DNA of 64,000 nt from Rhodothermales bacterium (GCA_024711125.1 JANJTM010000038.1:62001-126000), one strand, 5' to 3'. Counted from the stretch's first letter, positions 19,210-29,167 are shown. Translations and numbers: made by a program. The notes: generated by a model from the letters alone, not told the origin.

Positions 19210-22050
19210 ATGGGAAATCGCCCACCCCCTTCCGGACCCGTTCCGGGCCGAGCCGGCATCGTGATCCGCGGGGCCCGGCAGAACAACCTGCAGGGCATCG
19301 ACATCGACCTGCCCCGTGGTCGACTCGTGGTCTTCACCGGTCCGTCGGGGTCGGGCAAGTCCTCGCTGGCCTTCGATACCATCTACGCCGAAGGGCAGCG
19401 ACGGTACGTGGAGAGCCTGAGCGCCTACGCGCGCCAGTTCCTGGAGCGCATGGACAAACCCGACGTCGACCTCATAACGGGCCTTGCCCCGGCCATCGCG
19501 ATCGAGCAGAAGACCGCATCGCGCAATCCGCGCTCGACGGTCGCAACACAGACCGAACTGTACGACCACCTTCGACTGCTCTTCGCGCGCATAGGCGTCA
19601 CCCTATCGCCCGTGTCGGGCGAGTCGGTAACCCGGCATTCGCCTCGCTCGATAGCCGAAGACCTGCAACGGCTGCCCGACGGGACGCGGTTCTACCTCGG
19701 TTTCGACGTGCCCGAGCACAAACGGTCCACGCTTCGCCGCGAGCTGGATGTGCTCCGTCAGCGCGGCTTCTTCCGGCTCGTGGAGTTCGCTGAGGACGGC
19801 ACGGAGCGGCTCATCGATCTCTCCGAAACCCCGATCGAAGAGATCCGGTCGGAACGCGAACGCCTTCTCGTCCTGGTCGACCGGCTCGTCGCCCGACCCG
19901 GACATTCCGACACCGCGGGCCGCATCGCCGACTCGGCCGAAATGGCCCTACGGGAAGGTTCGGGGCGGTGCGTCGCGGTGCTGGCCGGCAGCGGCGAGCG
20001 ACGCGGATACAGCGAGTTCTTCGAGCGGGACGGGATGCGGTTCGAGGAGCCGACGCCCAACCTGTTCTCGTTCAACTCGCCGCTGGGAGCGTGCAGGACC
20101 TGCCAGGGCTTCGGACGCGTCACCGGGATCGATCCGGACCTCGTCGTGCCGAACCCCGATCTGTCCTTGCGACAGGGTGCGCTGGCGCCCTTCCGTACCG
20201 AGCAATGGAGCAAGCACTTCCGGGAACTGGTGCGGGTCGCCGCGCAGGAGCGCATCGACATCGACGTACCGTACTCTCGGCTGGACGAGCATACGCTCGA
20301 CATCGTCTGGAACGGGAAAGGCGAATTCCCCGGCGTGAACGGCTTCTTCCGCATGCTGGAGAAGCAGAGCTACAAGATGCACTACCGCATCTTCCACGCA
20401 CGCTTCCGTGGGTACACCGAATGTCCCGACTGCGGCGGTTCGCGTCTGCGTCCCGAAGCGCTCTTCGTCCGGGTGGGTGGCGTGCATCTCGGCGACATCG
20501 TAGGCATGACGGTCGCCGATGCCCGGGCCTTCTTCGACGGCCTCCTCCTTTCGACCTACGAGGAGGCCGTGGCCGGTCGGGTGCTCGAGGAAATCCGGAA
20601 ACGGCTGCGGTTCCTCGATGACGTCGGGCTGGAATACCTGACGCTCGACCGGCTCAGCCAGACCCTTTCGGGCGGCGAAAGCCAGCGCATCCACCTCGCC
20701 ACCTCGCTGGGTTCGGCGCTCGTCGGCTCTCTCTACGTGCTGGACGAGCCGTCCATCGGACTGCACCCCCGGGACACCGGCCGCCTGATCGCGATCCTGG
20801 AGCACCTGCGGGACATCGGTAACTCGGTCCTCGTCGTGGAACACGAGGAGGCCATGATGCGCAGCAGCGACCTCGTGGTCGATCTGGGCCCGGGCGCCGG
20901 GCGCAACGGCGGACGCGTGGTCGCGGTCGGAACCCCGGAGGAGATCGAACGCGACGAAGCGTCCCTCACCGGGGCGTATCTCTCCGGGCGAAAGTCGATC
21001 CCCTTACCCTCGCGACGGCGTACCGCGCACCCCGACGACGTCCTGGTCATCGAGAAGGCGCGGCAGCACAATCTGAAGCGCCTCGACGTGCGCATCCCCC
21101 TCGGCGTCGTCACGTGCATCACCGGGGTCAGCGGGTCGGGAAAGTCGACCCTGCTCCACGACACGCTGTACTACGGCACCGCGCGGCTAAAGGGGCTCGA
21201 GATCGGAGACGCCAAGGTGGGCGCCCACGACGCGATACGCGGGCATCACCTCTTCGATCTCGTCGAGATGGTGGACCAGGCCCCCATCGGGCGCAGCCCG
21301 CGATCGAACCCGGTCACCTACGTGAAGGCGTTCGACCTCATCCGGAACCTCTTCGCCGAGACCCACCAGGCCCAGGTGCGGGGACTCAAGCCGGGGTACT
21401 TCTCCTTCAACGTACCCGGCGGACGTTGCGAGTCGTGCCAGGGCGAGGGACAGGTCCGCGTGGAGATGCAGTTCCTGGCCGACCTCTTCCTCGAGTGCGA
21501 AGCCTGCCGCGGAACCCGTTTCCGCCAGGAAGCAAGAGAGATCCACTACCGCGGCCGCTCCATCGACCAGGTCCTCGCGATGACGGTGGACGAGGCCCTG
21601 GACTTCTTCGCCGATGTGCCCCCCCTTGCCCGCAAGCTGGCGGTGCTTTCGCAGATCGGGCTCGGCTACCTCGCGCTGGGGCAACCCTCGAACACGTTGT
21701 CCGGGGGTGAGGCCCAACGTATCAAGCTTGCCGCCCACTTGGGAAAGGGGTCGCGGGAGCGGGTCCTCTACCTATTCGACGAACCCACGACCGGGCTTCA
21801 TTTCGACGACATCCGCAAACTGCTCGCGGCCTTCGACGCGCTCGTAGAGGACGGAAACACCGTCGTGCTCGTCGAGCACAACCTCGACGTCATAAAGTGC
21901 TGTGACCATGTCATCGACATGGGACCCGAGGGCGGCATCCGGGGCGGATTCATCGTGACCGAGGGCACGCCGGAACACGTCGCCGCCCACCCGTCCAGCC
22001 ACACGGGACGCTACCTGGCCCCCCTTCTCCACGGCGCCGCGCCCGGCTGA
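19210..22050 (+). CDS. uvrA: UvrABC system protein A
   Basis: Damage-recognition ATPase of nucleotide excision repair, 946 residues. Two ABC modules are visible. The first has Walker A GPSGSGKSSLAFDTIYAEG and signature LSGGESQRIHLATSLGSALV. The second has GVSGSGKSTLLHDTLYY and LSGGEAQRIKLAAHLG, with Walker B LYLFDEPTTGLHFDD. Zinc-binding cysteine pairs occur at CRTCQG, CPDCGG, CESCQG and CEACRG. The ATG at 19210 is used although the frame is open upstream; the domain itself begins ~15 residues in (IVIRGARQNNLQGIDID). Transcribed alone, divergent from the BatA-like gene. Confidence 0.96.
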   Translation: MGNRPPPSGPVPGRAGIVIRGARQNNLQGIDIDLPRGRLVVFTGPSGSGKSSLAFDTIYAEGQRRYVESLSAYARQFLERMDKPDVDLITGLAPAIAIEQKTASRNPRSTVATQTELYDHLRLLFARIGVTLSPVSGESVTRHSPRSIAEDLQRLPDGTRFYLGFDVPEHKRSTLRRELDVLRQRGFFRLVEFAEDGTERLIDLSETPIEEIRSERERLLVLVDRLVARPGHSDTAGRIADSAEMALREGSGRCVAVLAGSGERRGYSEFFERDGMRFEEPTPNLFSFNSPLGACRTCQGFGRVTGIDPDLVVPNPDLSLRQGALAPFRTEQWSKHFRELVRVAAQERIDIDVPYSRLDEHTLDIVWNGKGEFPGVNGFFRMLEKQSYKMHYRIFHARFRGYTECPDCGGSRLRPEALFVRVGGVHLGDIVGMTVADARAFFDGLLLSTYEEAVAGRVLEEIRKRLRFLDDVGLEYLTLDRLSQTLSGGESQRIHLATSLGSALVGSLYVLDEPSIGLHPRDTGRLIAILEHLRDIGNSVLVVEHEEAMMRSSDLVVDLGPGAGRNGGRVVAVGTPEEIERDEASLTGAYLSGRKSIPLPSRRRTAHPDDVLVIEKARQHNLKRLDVRIPLGVVTCITGVSGSGKSTLLHDTLYYGTARLKGLEIGDAKVGAHDAIRGHHLFDLVEMVDQAPIGRSPRSNPVTYVKAFDLIRNLFAETHQAQVRGLKPGYFSFNVPGGRCESCQGEGQVRVEMQFLADLFLECEACRGTRFRQEAREIHYRGRSIDQVLAMTVDEALDFFADVPPLARKLAVLSQIGLGYLALGQPSNTLSGGEAQRIKLAAHLGKGSRERVLYLFDEPTTGLHFDDIRKLLAAFDALVEDGNTVVLVEHNLDVIKCCDHVIDMGPEGGIRGGFIVTEGTPEHVAAHPSSHTGRYLAPLLHGAAPG

Positions 22051-22355
22051 GCTGGCTCGCACAGGCCTCGCCTCCGGGTGGACGCATTCCATCCGACCCG
22101 GGCGACCGGATCTGCCGACACCGCAGGGAGTGCCCTGTTACTTTTCGAACGCCCGGCGCGGCTAGTAATCAGGATAGACCGGAGGTGCGCACGGCCCGGC
22201 CGAAGGAGGTCGACCCGACGCGGAAACGCGGCGGGAATGGTCGGGCCTGTAACGCGTCTTCCGAGAGAACGCACAAACATTCCTGACCGGGAGCCGTACC
22301 GGGTCGAATTGCCCGAAATCGGTCCGGAAATCTGCCTCGCGGCTCCACCCGCCCA
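22051..22355. other. Intergenic stretch between uvrA and a GT4 gene
   Basis: About 305 bases without a supported gene. The antisense frame is open here, but its product has arginine-rich shadow composition. I see no tRNA, no riboswitch-like conserved core and no convincing terminator with a U-tract. A promoter for the following GT4 gene is expected here, but no clear TTG/TAnnTTTG pair stands out. Confidence 0.5.
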
Positions 22356-23609
22356 ATGACCGCGCTGCCCCACGACCTGTTCGCTCCGCTGGACGAAGCC
22401 GTCGAGGATCGGCTGGACGGGTTGCGTGTGGCGCTGTTCACCGGCGCGTACAACCACATCGCCGACGGTGTGGCGCTGACGTTGAACCGCCTCGTCGCTT
22501 TTCTCGAGGAGCATGGCGCCGAGGTGCTGGTCTTTGCGCCGACCTCTGACCGACCGGCCCTGCAGCACGCCGGTCTTCTCGATCCCGTGCGTTCCGTGGC
22601 CATGCCCGGGCGGCCGGAATACCGTGTTTCGCTCGGGCTGTCGCGGACCCAGCGGCGTCGGCTGGAGGCTTTCGCGCCCGATCTCGTACACATCGCCACG
22701 CCGGATGTCCTCGGCTTCCAGGCGATGGTTCTCGCGCACCGGATGGGCATTCCCGTCGTGAGTTCGTACCACACGCACTTCACGTCGTACCTGTCGTATT
22801 ACCGCATGGGCTGGCTGGAAGGCGTCGCGTGGCGCGTTCTCCGCACGTTCTACCGGTACGCCGAACACGTGTACGTTCCAACGCCGACGATGGTGAGAGT
22901 CCTTGCCCAACAGGGCATCTCGGAGGGCATTCACCTCTGGCCCCGGGGCGTCGATACCCACCTGTTCAAGCCCGGGCGTCGTGACGTCGAGTGGCGCCGA
23001 TCGCTCGGATTCGCGGACGACGACGTGGTGGTCACGTTCGTCTCCCGCCTGGTGTGGGAGAAGGGACTCGACGTGTTCGCCGACGCGATCGACCGCCTGA
23101 AGCGTCTCCGCGTGCCGCACAAGGTTCTCGTCGTGGGAGAAGGTCCGGCGAGAACGGGCCTCCAGGAGCTGCTGCCCGATGCGGTATTCGTGGGCTACCT
23201 GCGGGGCGAGGACCTGGCCCGCGCGTACGCGTCGAGCGACGTGTTCTTTTTCCCGAGCGAGACCGAGACCTTCGGCAACGTGACGCTCGAAGCGATGGCT
23301 TCGGGGCTGCCTGCCGTCTGTGCCGACGCGGCCGGAAGTGACGCGCTGGTCCGTCCGGGCCGGACCGGCTTCCTCGAGGCCGGTCGGGACGGCAATGCCA
23401 TGGCTCGGCGCATCGCGACCCTCGTCCTCGACGACCGCCTGCGGGAACGCATGGGGCACGAGGCGCGGGTCGAGGCCGAAAGGTATGCCTGGTCGGCCGT
23501 GCTGGGTCGAATCGCCGGCTACTACACCCGGCTCCTGGACCGTTCGCCGGCCGCCGCGACCGAACCGGTTTCCGTACTTCCGCAGGCGACCCCGGCCGTC
23601 GCCGCCTGA
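22356..23609 (+). CDS. Glycosyltransferase family 4 (GT-B), MgtA/SQD2-like
   Basis: A 417-residue glycosyltransferase. The N-terminal domain has VALFTGAYNHIADGVALTLNRL and PDLVHIATPDVLGF, then SYHTHFTSYLSYY, a pattern common in alpha-mannosyltransferases and SQD2-like diacylglycerol glycosyltransferases. The C-terminal domain has RGVDTHLFKP, FVSRLVWEKGLDVFADAI and the donor-binding PSETETFGNVTLEAMASGLPAV (E-x7-E). No membrane segment. The ATG lies at the very start of the open frame. The next GT4 gene begins four bases after the stop, so the two are co-translated. Likely product: a glycolipid or phospholipid-linked mannoside (inference). Confidence 0.86.
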   Translation: MTALPHDLFAPLDEAVEDRLDGLRVALFTGAYNHIADGVALTLNRLVAFLEEHGAEVLVFAPTSDRPALQHAGLLDPVRSVAMPGRPEYRVSLGLSRTQRRRLEAFAPDLVHIATPDVLGFQAMVLAHRMGIPVVSSYHTHFTSYLSYYRMGWLEGVAWRVLRTFYRYAEHVYVPTPTMVRVLAQQGISEGIHLWPRGVDTHLFKPGRRDVEWRRSLGFADDDVVVTFVSRLVWEKGLDVFADAIDRLKRLRVPHKVLVVGEGPARTGLQELLPDAVFVGYLRGEDLARAYASSDVFFFPSETETFGNVTLEAMASGLPAVCADAAGSDALVRPGRTGFLEAGRDGNAMARRIATLVLDDRLRERMGHEARVEAERYAWSAVLGRIAGYYTRLLDRSPAAATEPVSVLPQATPAVAA

Positions 23610-23613
23610 GCCG

Positions 23614-24780
23614 GTGCGGCTCCTCTTCGTATCGCATTCGTTCACTCCCGAAGGGAAGGACCTCGCCAACCTCGGCGGCATGCAGCGCGTGGCCGTCGAA
23701 CTGGACTCGGCGATGTCGCGGGTCGTCGGCCCCTCGTACGCGCACCTCGTGCTGCGATCGACGTGGAGATGGGTTCACTGGAAGGTGCCCTTCTTCCTCG
23801 TCCGTACCGGGCTGACGCTTCGGCGCCTGATCCGCCGTGGGGATGTCGATCTCGTCCTGTTTTCGTCCATGGTGACCGCCGCTCTCGCGGTCCCCCTCGC
23901 GTACGCCCGCGGGCGTGATCGCGTGCGGCTCGCGGCGATCGTGCACGGGTTGGATGTCACGACACCGTTCCCGCCGTACCAGCGGTTCCTCCGACGCGTC
24001 TTCGCACGTCTCGATCTCGTACTCCCGGTAAGCCGGGCCACCGGAGCCGCCTGCGTGGAGCGCGGCCTGGATCCCGACCGCCTGCGTCCGGTCGGGAACG
24101 GCGTCGACGTGGGCCGTTTCCCGGAACCCTCGCACGATCCCTCCCGCCGCCGGGCGTCCCTGGCCGAATCGGCGCTTGCGCCCGCTCCCGACGGCGGGCT
24201 CCTGCTCGTTTCGGTCGGACGCCACGTGCGACGAAAGGGGTTCGAGTGGTTCATCCGCACGGTGATGCCCCGACTGCCGGACGACGTTCGCTACTGGCTG
24301 GTCGGTGAAGGTCCGGAGACGCCCGCCCTGCGGGTGGCGATCGACGAATGCGGCCTGGAAGACCGGGTCAGGCTCCTCGGTCGTCGCTCCGAGGCCGAAC
24401 TGGCCGCCCTGCTCGGGGCAGCCGACCTGTTCGTGATGCCCAACATACCCGTTCCGGGCGACATGGAGGGATTCGGCGTGGTGATCCTGGAGGCGGGTCT
24501 TGCAGGGCTTCCCAGCGTGGGGGCCAGGCTCGAGGGAGTAGCCGAGGTGATTTCGGAAGGGCGCAACGGCCACTTGGTCCCGCCAGGGGATGCCGGGGCA
24601 TTCGCCGACGCGATCCGTGCCTACCACGGCGATCCGGATCGACTCGCCGCGGCGTCCCGATCGGCGCGCTCCTACACCGTGGAGGGTTTCGGGTGGAGCG
24701 CCGTGGCCTCCAGGACGCTGGAGGCGCTCGGCCTCTCCGTCATCCGTGTACCCAGCCCCGATCCTCGAGCCACTGGATGA
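23614..24780 (+). CDS. Glycosyltransferase family 4
   Basis: A 388-residue GT-B protein starting with GTG at 23614, four bases after the preceding GT4 stop (VRLLFVSHSFTPEGKDLANLGG). Donor-side motifs are VSVGRHVRRKGFEWFI, LVGEGPE and PGDMEGFGVVILEAGLAGLPSVGA (E-x7-E form). The acceptor domain includes AAIVHGLDVTTPFPPYQRFLRR. Its last 41 bases overlap the converging RND-transporter gene. Together with the previous gene it may build a two-sugar head group on an envelope lipid; this is inferred from adjacency only. Confidence 0.85.
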   Translation: MRLLFVSHSFTPEGKDLANLGGMQRVAVELDSAMSRVVGPSYAHLVLRSTWRWVHWKVPFFLVRTGLTLRRLIRRGDVDLVLFSSMVTAALAVPLAYARGRDRVRLAAIVHGLDVTTPFPPYQRFLRRVFARLDLVLPVSRATGAACVERGLDPDRLRPVGNGVDVGRFPEPSHDPSRRRASLAESALAPAPDGGLLLVSVGRHVRRKGFEWFIRTVMPRLPDDVRYWLVGEGPETPALRVAIDECGLEDRVRLLGRRSEAELAALLGAADLFVMPNIPVPGDMEGFGVVILEAGLAGLPSVGARLEGVAEVISEGRNGHLVPPGDAGAFADAIRAYHGDPDRLAAASRSARSYTVEGFGWSAVASRTLEALGLSVIRVPSPDPRATG

Positions 24781-27241
24781 GCGCCGGCAGGAAGATCAGC
24801 CCGGCCGCGAGTGTCGTGAGAATGCCGGTGACCGCCAGCCATCCGATGCTTTCCAACCCGGGGTGGAACGAGAGCACGAGGCCCGCGAATCCCACCATGG
24901 TCGTGAGCGACGACATGCTGACGTGTTCGCCCGTGGTGCGCAGAACCGTGCGCATCGAACCCTTGCCGAGGTCGCGGTATCGGTGCACTAGGTGGACCCC
25001 CACGTCGTCCCCGATGCCCAGGATGGACGGCAGCACGATCATGTTGTAGAAATTCAGCTTCATGTCGAACAGCTCGACCGCGAGCAGCATCCAGAGCAGG
25101 CCGACGAGCAGCGGAACGAGCGACAGCGCCGCCCAGCGGACCGAGGTGAAGTTGGTCAGCATCAGCGCGATGACGATCGTCATCGTCGCCAGGACCATCC
25201 ACGGGGACTCTGCCCGCATGAGCTTCAGCATCTCGGCGGCGACGATGCTCGTCGATCCCGCGTGGTAGGTTCGTCCCTCGTCCGTTTCGATCGTACCGAC
25301 GTCGTCGGAGAACGCCATGGATTGCCGGCCGTCCGACAGTCCGACCGACGAATAAATGATCACGAAGCGGCCCAGTTCGCCGTTCTTGTCGGTGAACTGT
25401 CGACGCAGGAAATCGGGGACCTGGTCCATCGGAATCGGCGAAACGGTCGAAGCCGCCCTGCGCAGCTTCTCGAGATCCTCCGAATCGTCGGTCTCGAGGA
25501 AGGGATCGGCCAGCAGGTCCCGGATCCGGCCCAGGCGGTCCAACCGGAGCTGCTGCTGTTCCGGGGTCAGGGGGAAGCGCTCGTACAGGCTTTCCACGGA
25601 CAGGATCGTCGGGGACAGCGTATCGGCTACCATGCGGCCGCGAAGCGCCGCGACCACCGACGGAATCTCGTCCAACTCGTCGACGATCACGTAGGCAGGA
25701 TTGCGCTTCGTCGCGTCGTTGTAAGCTCGCCGTACGATGTCCCTTCGGGCATCGTAGTCCTCGTAGACGGGTTCCAGTTTCCCGAAATCGTATTCGAACT
25801 CGACGCCCGGCGACGCGATGACCGCAGCGATCACCATGACCACGCTCACTGCCACGATCGGCCGTGACCAGCGGATCGGCGCGGCGGCCGATGCCGGCCG
25901 TTCGGTCGGGTGGATCGATTCGAGATCGAGCACCTTCGTACGCTCGAAGAGGGCGACCAGGGCCGGCAGCACGACCAGCATGGCCACCAACGCCAGGATG
26001 ATGCCCGTGCCCGCGATGAAACCGAACTGGCTGAACCCCTTGAAGTCGGCGACCATCAGCACGTACATGCCGAGGGAGGTCGTCAGACCGCTGGTCGCGA
26101 TCGCCTGGCCGTTGTCCACGAAGGTGGCCTCGACCGCGTCGACGACGTTCAGCCCGTGCCCGCGCTCCTCGGCGTAGTGCGCGTAGAAGTGGATTCCGAA
26201 GTCGATACCCAGGCCGAACAGGATCAGGCCGAGCGTCGACGTCATCAGGTTCAGGCTGCCGTACATCAGTTGGGCGAGACCGAACGTCCACGCCAACGAC
26301 ATGAACAGCGGAAGACCGATCACGACCATCATGACCGGCAGTCGCAGCATCTCCTGCAGAAGAACCTTGCCGATCCACCGCTTCCCCGCCCGCGCCCGGT
26401 ACGACTTGGTGGCGAAGTACAGGACCACCATGACGAGCAGCGTGAAGACGCCGACCGCGAACGAGCCCGCCACGTCGGCCTCGATGGCGTCCACTTCGAC
26501 CACCTGCCGCTCCAGGCGACCGGACAGGACGACCGTCATCTCCGGATGGAACCGGTCGGCCTGCATGGAATCGACGAGTGCCGCCAGATCGCGGTAGGCA
26601 TTGCGCACGAAGCGCAGATTGGTCTGCGACCCGGTCGGATAGAACCGCAGCGACAGCGTGGTCGAGTCGTCCGAAACGGGATACTCCTTGGCCACGATCT
26701 GGTCGTACGCGTCCTTGAGCTCTTCGGCGAGCGAATCGGCTTCCTCCCCGTCCTCTTCGTCCTCGAGATCGAAGAAGAACGGGTTGGCCTCGTATCGCGC
26801 ATCTTCGATCTTCTGCTCGAGCCACTCCTCGACGTCGTCGAGTTCCTCCTCGGTCGCGAAGTACATCGCGTTGTCCTGCAGGAAGGAGATGTCCCTCCGG
26901 TAGTCCACCCGCCCGAAGTAGGGTTCGGCGTAGCCCTCGCCTTTCATGGCGAGTACCTTCGGAATGAGCGCCTCGGCGAACGCCTTGTTCGCCTCGAACG
27001 ACGGGCTCACTATGCCGACCGCGGCATCGCTTTCGCCGCCCACGGTCTGCCGCAGCCGCTCGAGGGCACGGTAGGCCGGATAGTCGTCCGGGATGAGTTC
27101 GGCCAGGTCGGTGTCGATGCGCAGGTTGGAGGCCGTCATCGCACCCGCCACGCTCAGCAGCGACGCTACCAGGAGCACGAGAACGGGATGCGACGCCACC
27201 CATCGGATGGACGGCCGTAGAAACTGGAAGAGCGCACGCAT
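24740..27241 (-). CDS. MMPL/RND-family transporter
   Basis: An 833-residue membrane protein with the RND layout. The first membrane segment is VASHPVLVLLVASLLSVAGAM, followed by a large extracytoplasmic domain (with an acidic DLEDEEDGEEAD loop). A block of about five helices includes LGLILFGLGIDFGIHFYAHYAEERG. A second half repeats the scheme (IVLPSILGIGDDVGVHLVHRYRD). The GIDFGIH and GIGDDVGVH motifs are the paired MMPL helix-4 signatures. Such proteins move lipids or hydrophobic compounds, driven by the proton gradient; HpnN is one branch, but no hopanoid genes are seen here. It overlaps the GT4 gene tail-to-tail, supporting a glycolipid link only loosely. Confidence 0.85.
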   Translation of the reverse strand: MRALFQFLRPSIRWVASHPVLVLLVASLLSVAGAMTASNLRIDTDLAELIPDDYPAYRALERLRQTVGGESDAAVGIVSPSFEANKAFAEALIPKVLAMKGEGYAEPYFGRVDYRRDISFLQDNAMYFATEEELDDVEEWLEQKIEDARYEANPFFFDLEDEEDGEEADSLAEELKDAYDQIVAKEYPVSDDSTTLSLRFYPTGSQTNLRFVRNAYRDLAALVDSMQADRFHPEMTVVLSGRLERQVVEVDAIEADVAGSFAVGVFTLLVMVVLYFATKSYRARAGKRWIGKVLLQEMLRLPVMMVVIGLPLFMSLAWTFGLAQLMYGSLNLMTSTLGLILFGLGIDFGIHFYAHYAEERGHGLNVVDAVEATFVDNGQAIATSGLTTSLGMYVLMVADFKGFSQFGFIAGTGIILALVAMLVVLPALVALFERTKVLDLESIHPTERPASAAAPIRWSRPIVAVSVVMVIAAVIASPGVEFEYDFGKLEPVYEDYDARRDIVRRAYNDATKRNPAYVIVDELDEIPSVVAALRGRMVADTLSPTILSVESLYERFPLTPEQQQLRLDRLGRIRDLLADPFLETDDSEDLEKLRRAASTVSPIPMDQVPDFLRRQFTDKNGELGRFVIIYSSVGLSDGRQSMAFSDDVGTIETDEGRTYHAGSTSIVAAEMLKLMRAESPWMVLATMTIVIALMLTNFTSVRWAALSLVPLLVGLLWMLLAVELFDMKLNFYNMIVLPSILGIGDDVGVHLVHRYRDLGKGSMRTVLRTTGEHVSMSSLTTMVGFAGLVLSFHPGLESIGWLAVTGILTTLAAGLIFLPALIQWLEDRGWVHG

Positions 27242-27286
27242 GGGCGTCGGTCAGGGTACGGGGAACCAGGCGGTCGGAAGAAGGCG

Positions 27287-27994
27287 CTACCGGGACGGTG
27301 GCCCCATGAACCGAACGTTGTCGAAATCGACCTCTCCGATCGACTTCGTATTGTCAGAGTCCCCCCAGAGTCGCACCGACAGCGGGCGCCGCGGGGGTTC
27401 TTCACCGAAAAACCTACGATAGTCCGCGGCCACATCCCGGACAACCGGCTTCCACGCTCCGATTCCGTCCAGCGCACTGGACACGACGACCACTTTCAGC
27501 TTGCCGTACGTGGCCACCGTACCGACGGGGAGCGACGACGAGTACGTGTACTTGATCGCCTTCGGGCGCTTGAAGAGGACCCCGTCGATCGAGAAGATGA
27601 CATAGACCGCGGCACCCGTGTCGTTCGTCTTCTCCTTGTCCTCCTTCGCACCCTCGGGGAGCCGCAGCGCGTTCCACTCCCACGCCAGCCGGGGGTGGGT
27701 CGTGATGTCCCAATCGAAGCCGTCCGGCTCGTTCGCCATGGTCAGGTGGACGGCCTCGCCTTCGGTATACACACGAACGGCCTTGTTGGACCCGTCGCCC
27801 ACCACCGTCCACTTCTCGCGCGGACGCATCAGCCGGGGTTCCAGCGGCACGAGGTTGTTGTCCTCGAGATACTTCCACTTGACGGGCAGCGATCCCACGC
27901 GGTACGACTCGAAATCGTCCAGCATGATCGTGGATGGCTGCGCGGCCGCCGCCGTCGACAGGACGAAGAATAGGGCGACAAGGATCGGACGCAT
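27287..27994 (-). CDS. DUF3047 family secreted protein
   Basis: A 235-residue protein with an N-terminal signal peptide (MRPILVALFFVLSTAAAAQ). The body matches what I know of DUF3047: LDDFESYRVGSLPVKWKY at the start, LAWEWNALRLPEGAKED in the middle and IKYTYSSSLPVGTV, ending FDNVRFMGP. The fold is expected to be a beta-jelly-roll; no activity is established for the family. It sits between the RND transporter (45 bases downstream) and the LPG-synthase-like gene (46 bases upstream), all on the minus strand, so the three probably form one transcript. Confidence 0.78.
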   Translation of the reverse strand: MRPILVALFFVLSTAAAAQPSTIMLDDFESYRVGSLPVKWKYLEDNNLVPLEPRLMRPREKWTVVGDGSNKAVRVYTEGEAVHLTMANEPDGFDWDITTHPRLAWEWNALRLPEGAKEDKEKTNDTGAAVYVIFSIDGVLFKRPKAIKYTYSSSLPVGTVATYGKLKVVVVSSALDGIGAWKPVVRDVAADYRRFFGEEPPRRPLSVRLWGDSDNTKSIGEVDFDNVRFMGPPSR

Positions 27995-28040
27995 GGGTTC
28001 GGGGGGGGTGGTTCCCGGTGTCGTTGCAAGGGACGTGCCT

Positions 28041-29075
28041 TCAATCGTCGGAAGGGCTCGCCGCGCCCGACGGCGCGGACTCCGTACCGATCGCGAGGTG
28101 TGACCGTTCCCCCGCGGGCATCGAGCGCCGTTCGAGCACCGACACCATGGCGAACGCCGCGAAGTTGACCCCCTTGTCGAGCACGTTGGTGACGAGCAGC
28201 ATGCCGGCCAGGGCCGCGGTGGAGATGTCGAAGGACTGCGAGAGTTCGAGACCTGCTCCCATGAAGACCAATCCCTGGTTCGGAAGGAAGGGGATGCGTG
28301 TGAGCAGGATCGAGAGCGCGGCAAACGTGAACCAGACACCCAGGTCCACTTCGGGCATCACGACCTCCCACTGCAGGATCTGCAGCACCTGTCCGACGAG
28401 CAGTCTTGCGCCCTGGAGCGCAAACACCCGGGAAGCGATCCCGGCCGGCATCGAGAACAGGAAACGACGGAACCGAAGGGCTACGGGGACCAGGGCCGCA
28501 ACCGCGAGTCCCGCGAATCCGGCGTACCACCCCCAGCCCTCCCCCACCAGGTCTGCCAGGCGCACTTCGCCTGCGATGAGAAAGACCGCCAGGAGAACGA
28601 TCACGACCGCCGTCGACGATATCGAAGACAGGATGTTGTTGTCGCGGATGGTCTCCAGGAGTCGGACCTCGGGCTCGTTCACCTCCCTGCGCGCCCACGA
28701 GAAGAAGTAGACCTCCCCCGAGTACCCCACCACTTCCCGGTTGTACACCTTCTTCTTCAGGAACGCCGGGAAGGCCCGCACGCCGTCGAAGGACCAACTC
28801 AGCCGGTACATGATCACCTCGGCGACCGGAAGCAGCAGGTACGACGCGAAAAAGAGAAGGTAGAAGAAGGGTGACGTCGGAAGGTGCCGAACGACCTCGC
28901 GCCACCCGACGTCGGTCAGGGTCCAGGCCAGGTACGTCAGGATGGCGACGAGAAACGTCACCCTCGCCAGGCGAATCGCGGTTCGCCCGGTGCGGGAGAC
29001 GGCGAACCGATCCCACGACGCCTTCGCCCGTGTAAGTCGTGCCTTCGCGCCGGAAACGGCGCTTTCGGGATCCAT
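28041..29075 (-). CDS. Integral membrane protein, lysylphosphatidylglycerol-synthase flippase-like
   Basis: A 344-residue polytopic protein with about seven to eight membrane segments (for example VTFLVAILTYLAWTL, PFFYLLFFASYLLLPVAEV, AVVIVLLAVFLIAGEV, WYAGFAGLAVAALVPVAL). The central part SLSILLTR-like (ALSILLTRIPFLPNQGLVFMGAGLELS) and the general layout resemble the membrane domain of MprF/AglD-type proteins, which flip or bind lipids. The soluble aminoacyl-transferase half of MprF is absent. The N terminus is basic. It is the first gene of a probable three-gene unit with DUF3047 and RND genes. Assignment by topology and pattern; moderate certainty. Confidence 0.6.
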   Translation of the reverse strand: MDPESAVSGAKARLTRAKASWDRFAVSRTGRTAIRLARVTFLVAILTYLAWTLTDVGWREVVRHLPTSPFFYLLFFASYLLLPVAEVIMYRLSWSFDGVRAFPAFLKKKVYNREVVGYSGEVYFFSWARREVNEPEVRLLETIRDNNILSSISSTAVVIVLLAVFLIAGEVRLADLVGEGWGWYAGFAGLAVAALVPVALRFRRFLFSMPAGIASRVFALQGARLLVGQVLQILQWEVVMPEVDLGVWFTFAALSILLTRIPFLPNQGLVFMGAGLELSQSFDISTAALAGMLLVTNVLDKGVNFAAFAMVSVLERRSMPAGERSHLAIGTESAPSGAASPSDD

Positions 29076-29089
29076 GGATGCGGTGGGTA

Positions 29090-29128
29090 AAGCAAGCGAG
29101 GCTGCCGATCACCGACCGGCAGCCTCGC
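29090..29128 (-). terminator. Rho-independent terminator after the repeat-protein gene
   Basis: A perfect 12-bp inverted repeat (GCGAGGCTGCCG at 29096-29107 and its complement at 29117-29128) has a 9-base loop. On the minus strand it is followed by TTGCTTT. It lies ~40 bases after the stop of the propeller gene and directly before the next minus-strand gene, so it separates the two transcripts. Confidence 0.8.
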
Positions 29129-29167
29129 GTGGCCGGACCGGGGTCCGACCCGTTGTCGATCCGGGTG

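Noticed and set aside
22011-23681. Minus-strand open frame of 556 codons opposite the first GT4 gene
   Set aside because: The plus-strand frame has complete GT4 motifs; the minus-strand translation is of low-complexity shadow type.
24672-27203. Second minus-strand frame of 843 codons overlapping the RND transporter
   Set aside because: Shifted-frame reading of the same gene; very Arg-rich with no membrane segments, whereas the other frame shows full MMPL signatures.
24740-27241. Annotation of the RND protein as the hopanoid exporter HpnN
   Set aside because: No squalene-hopene cyclase or other hpn gene lies in the window, and the sequence shows only general MMPL features.
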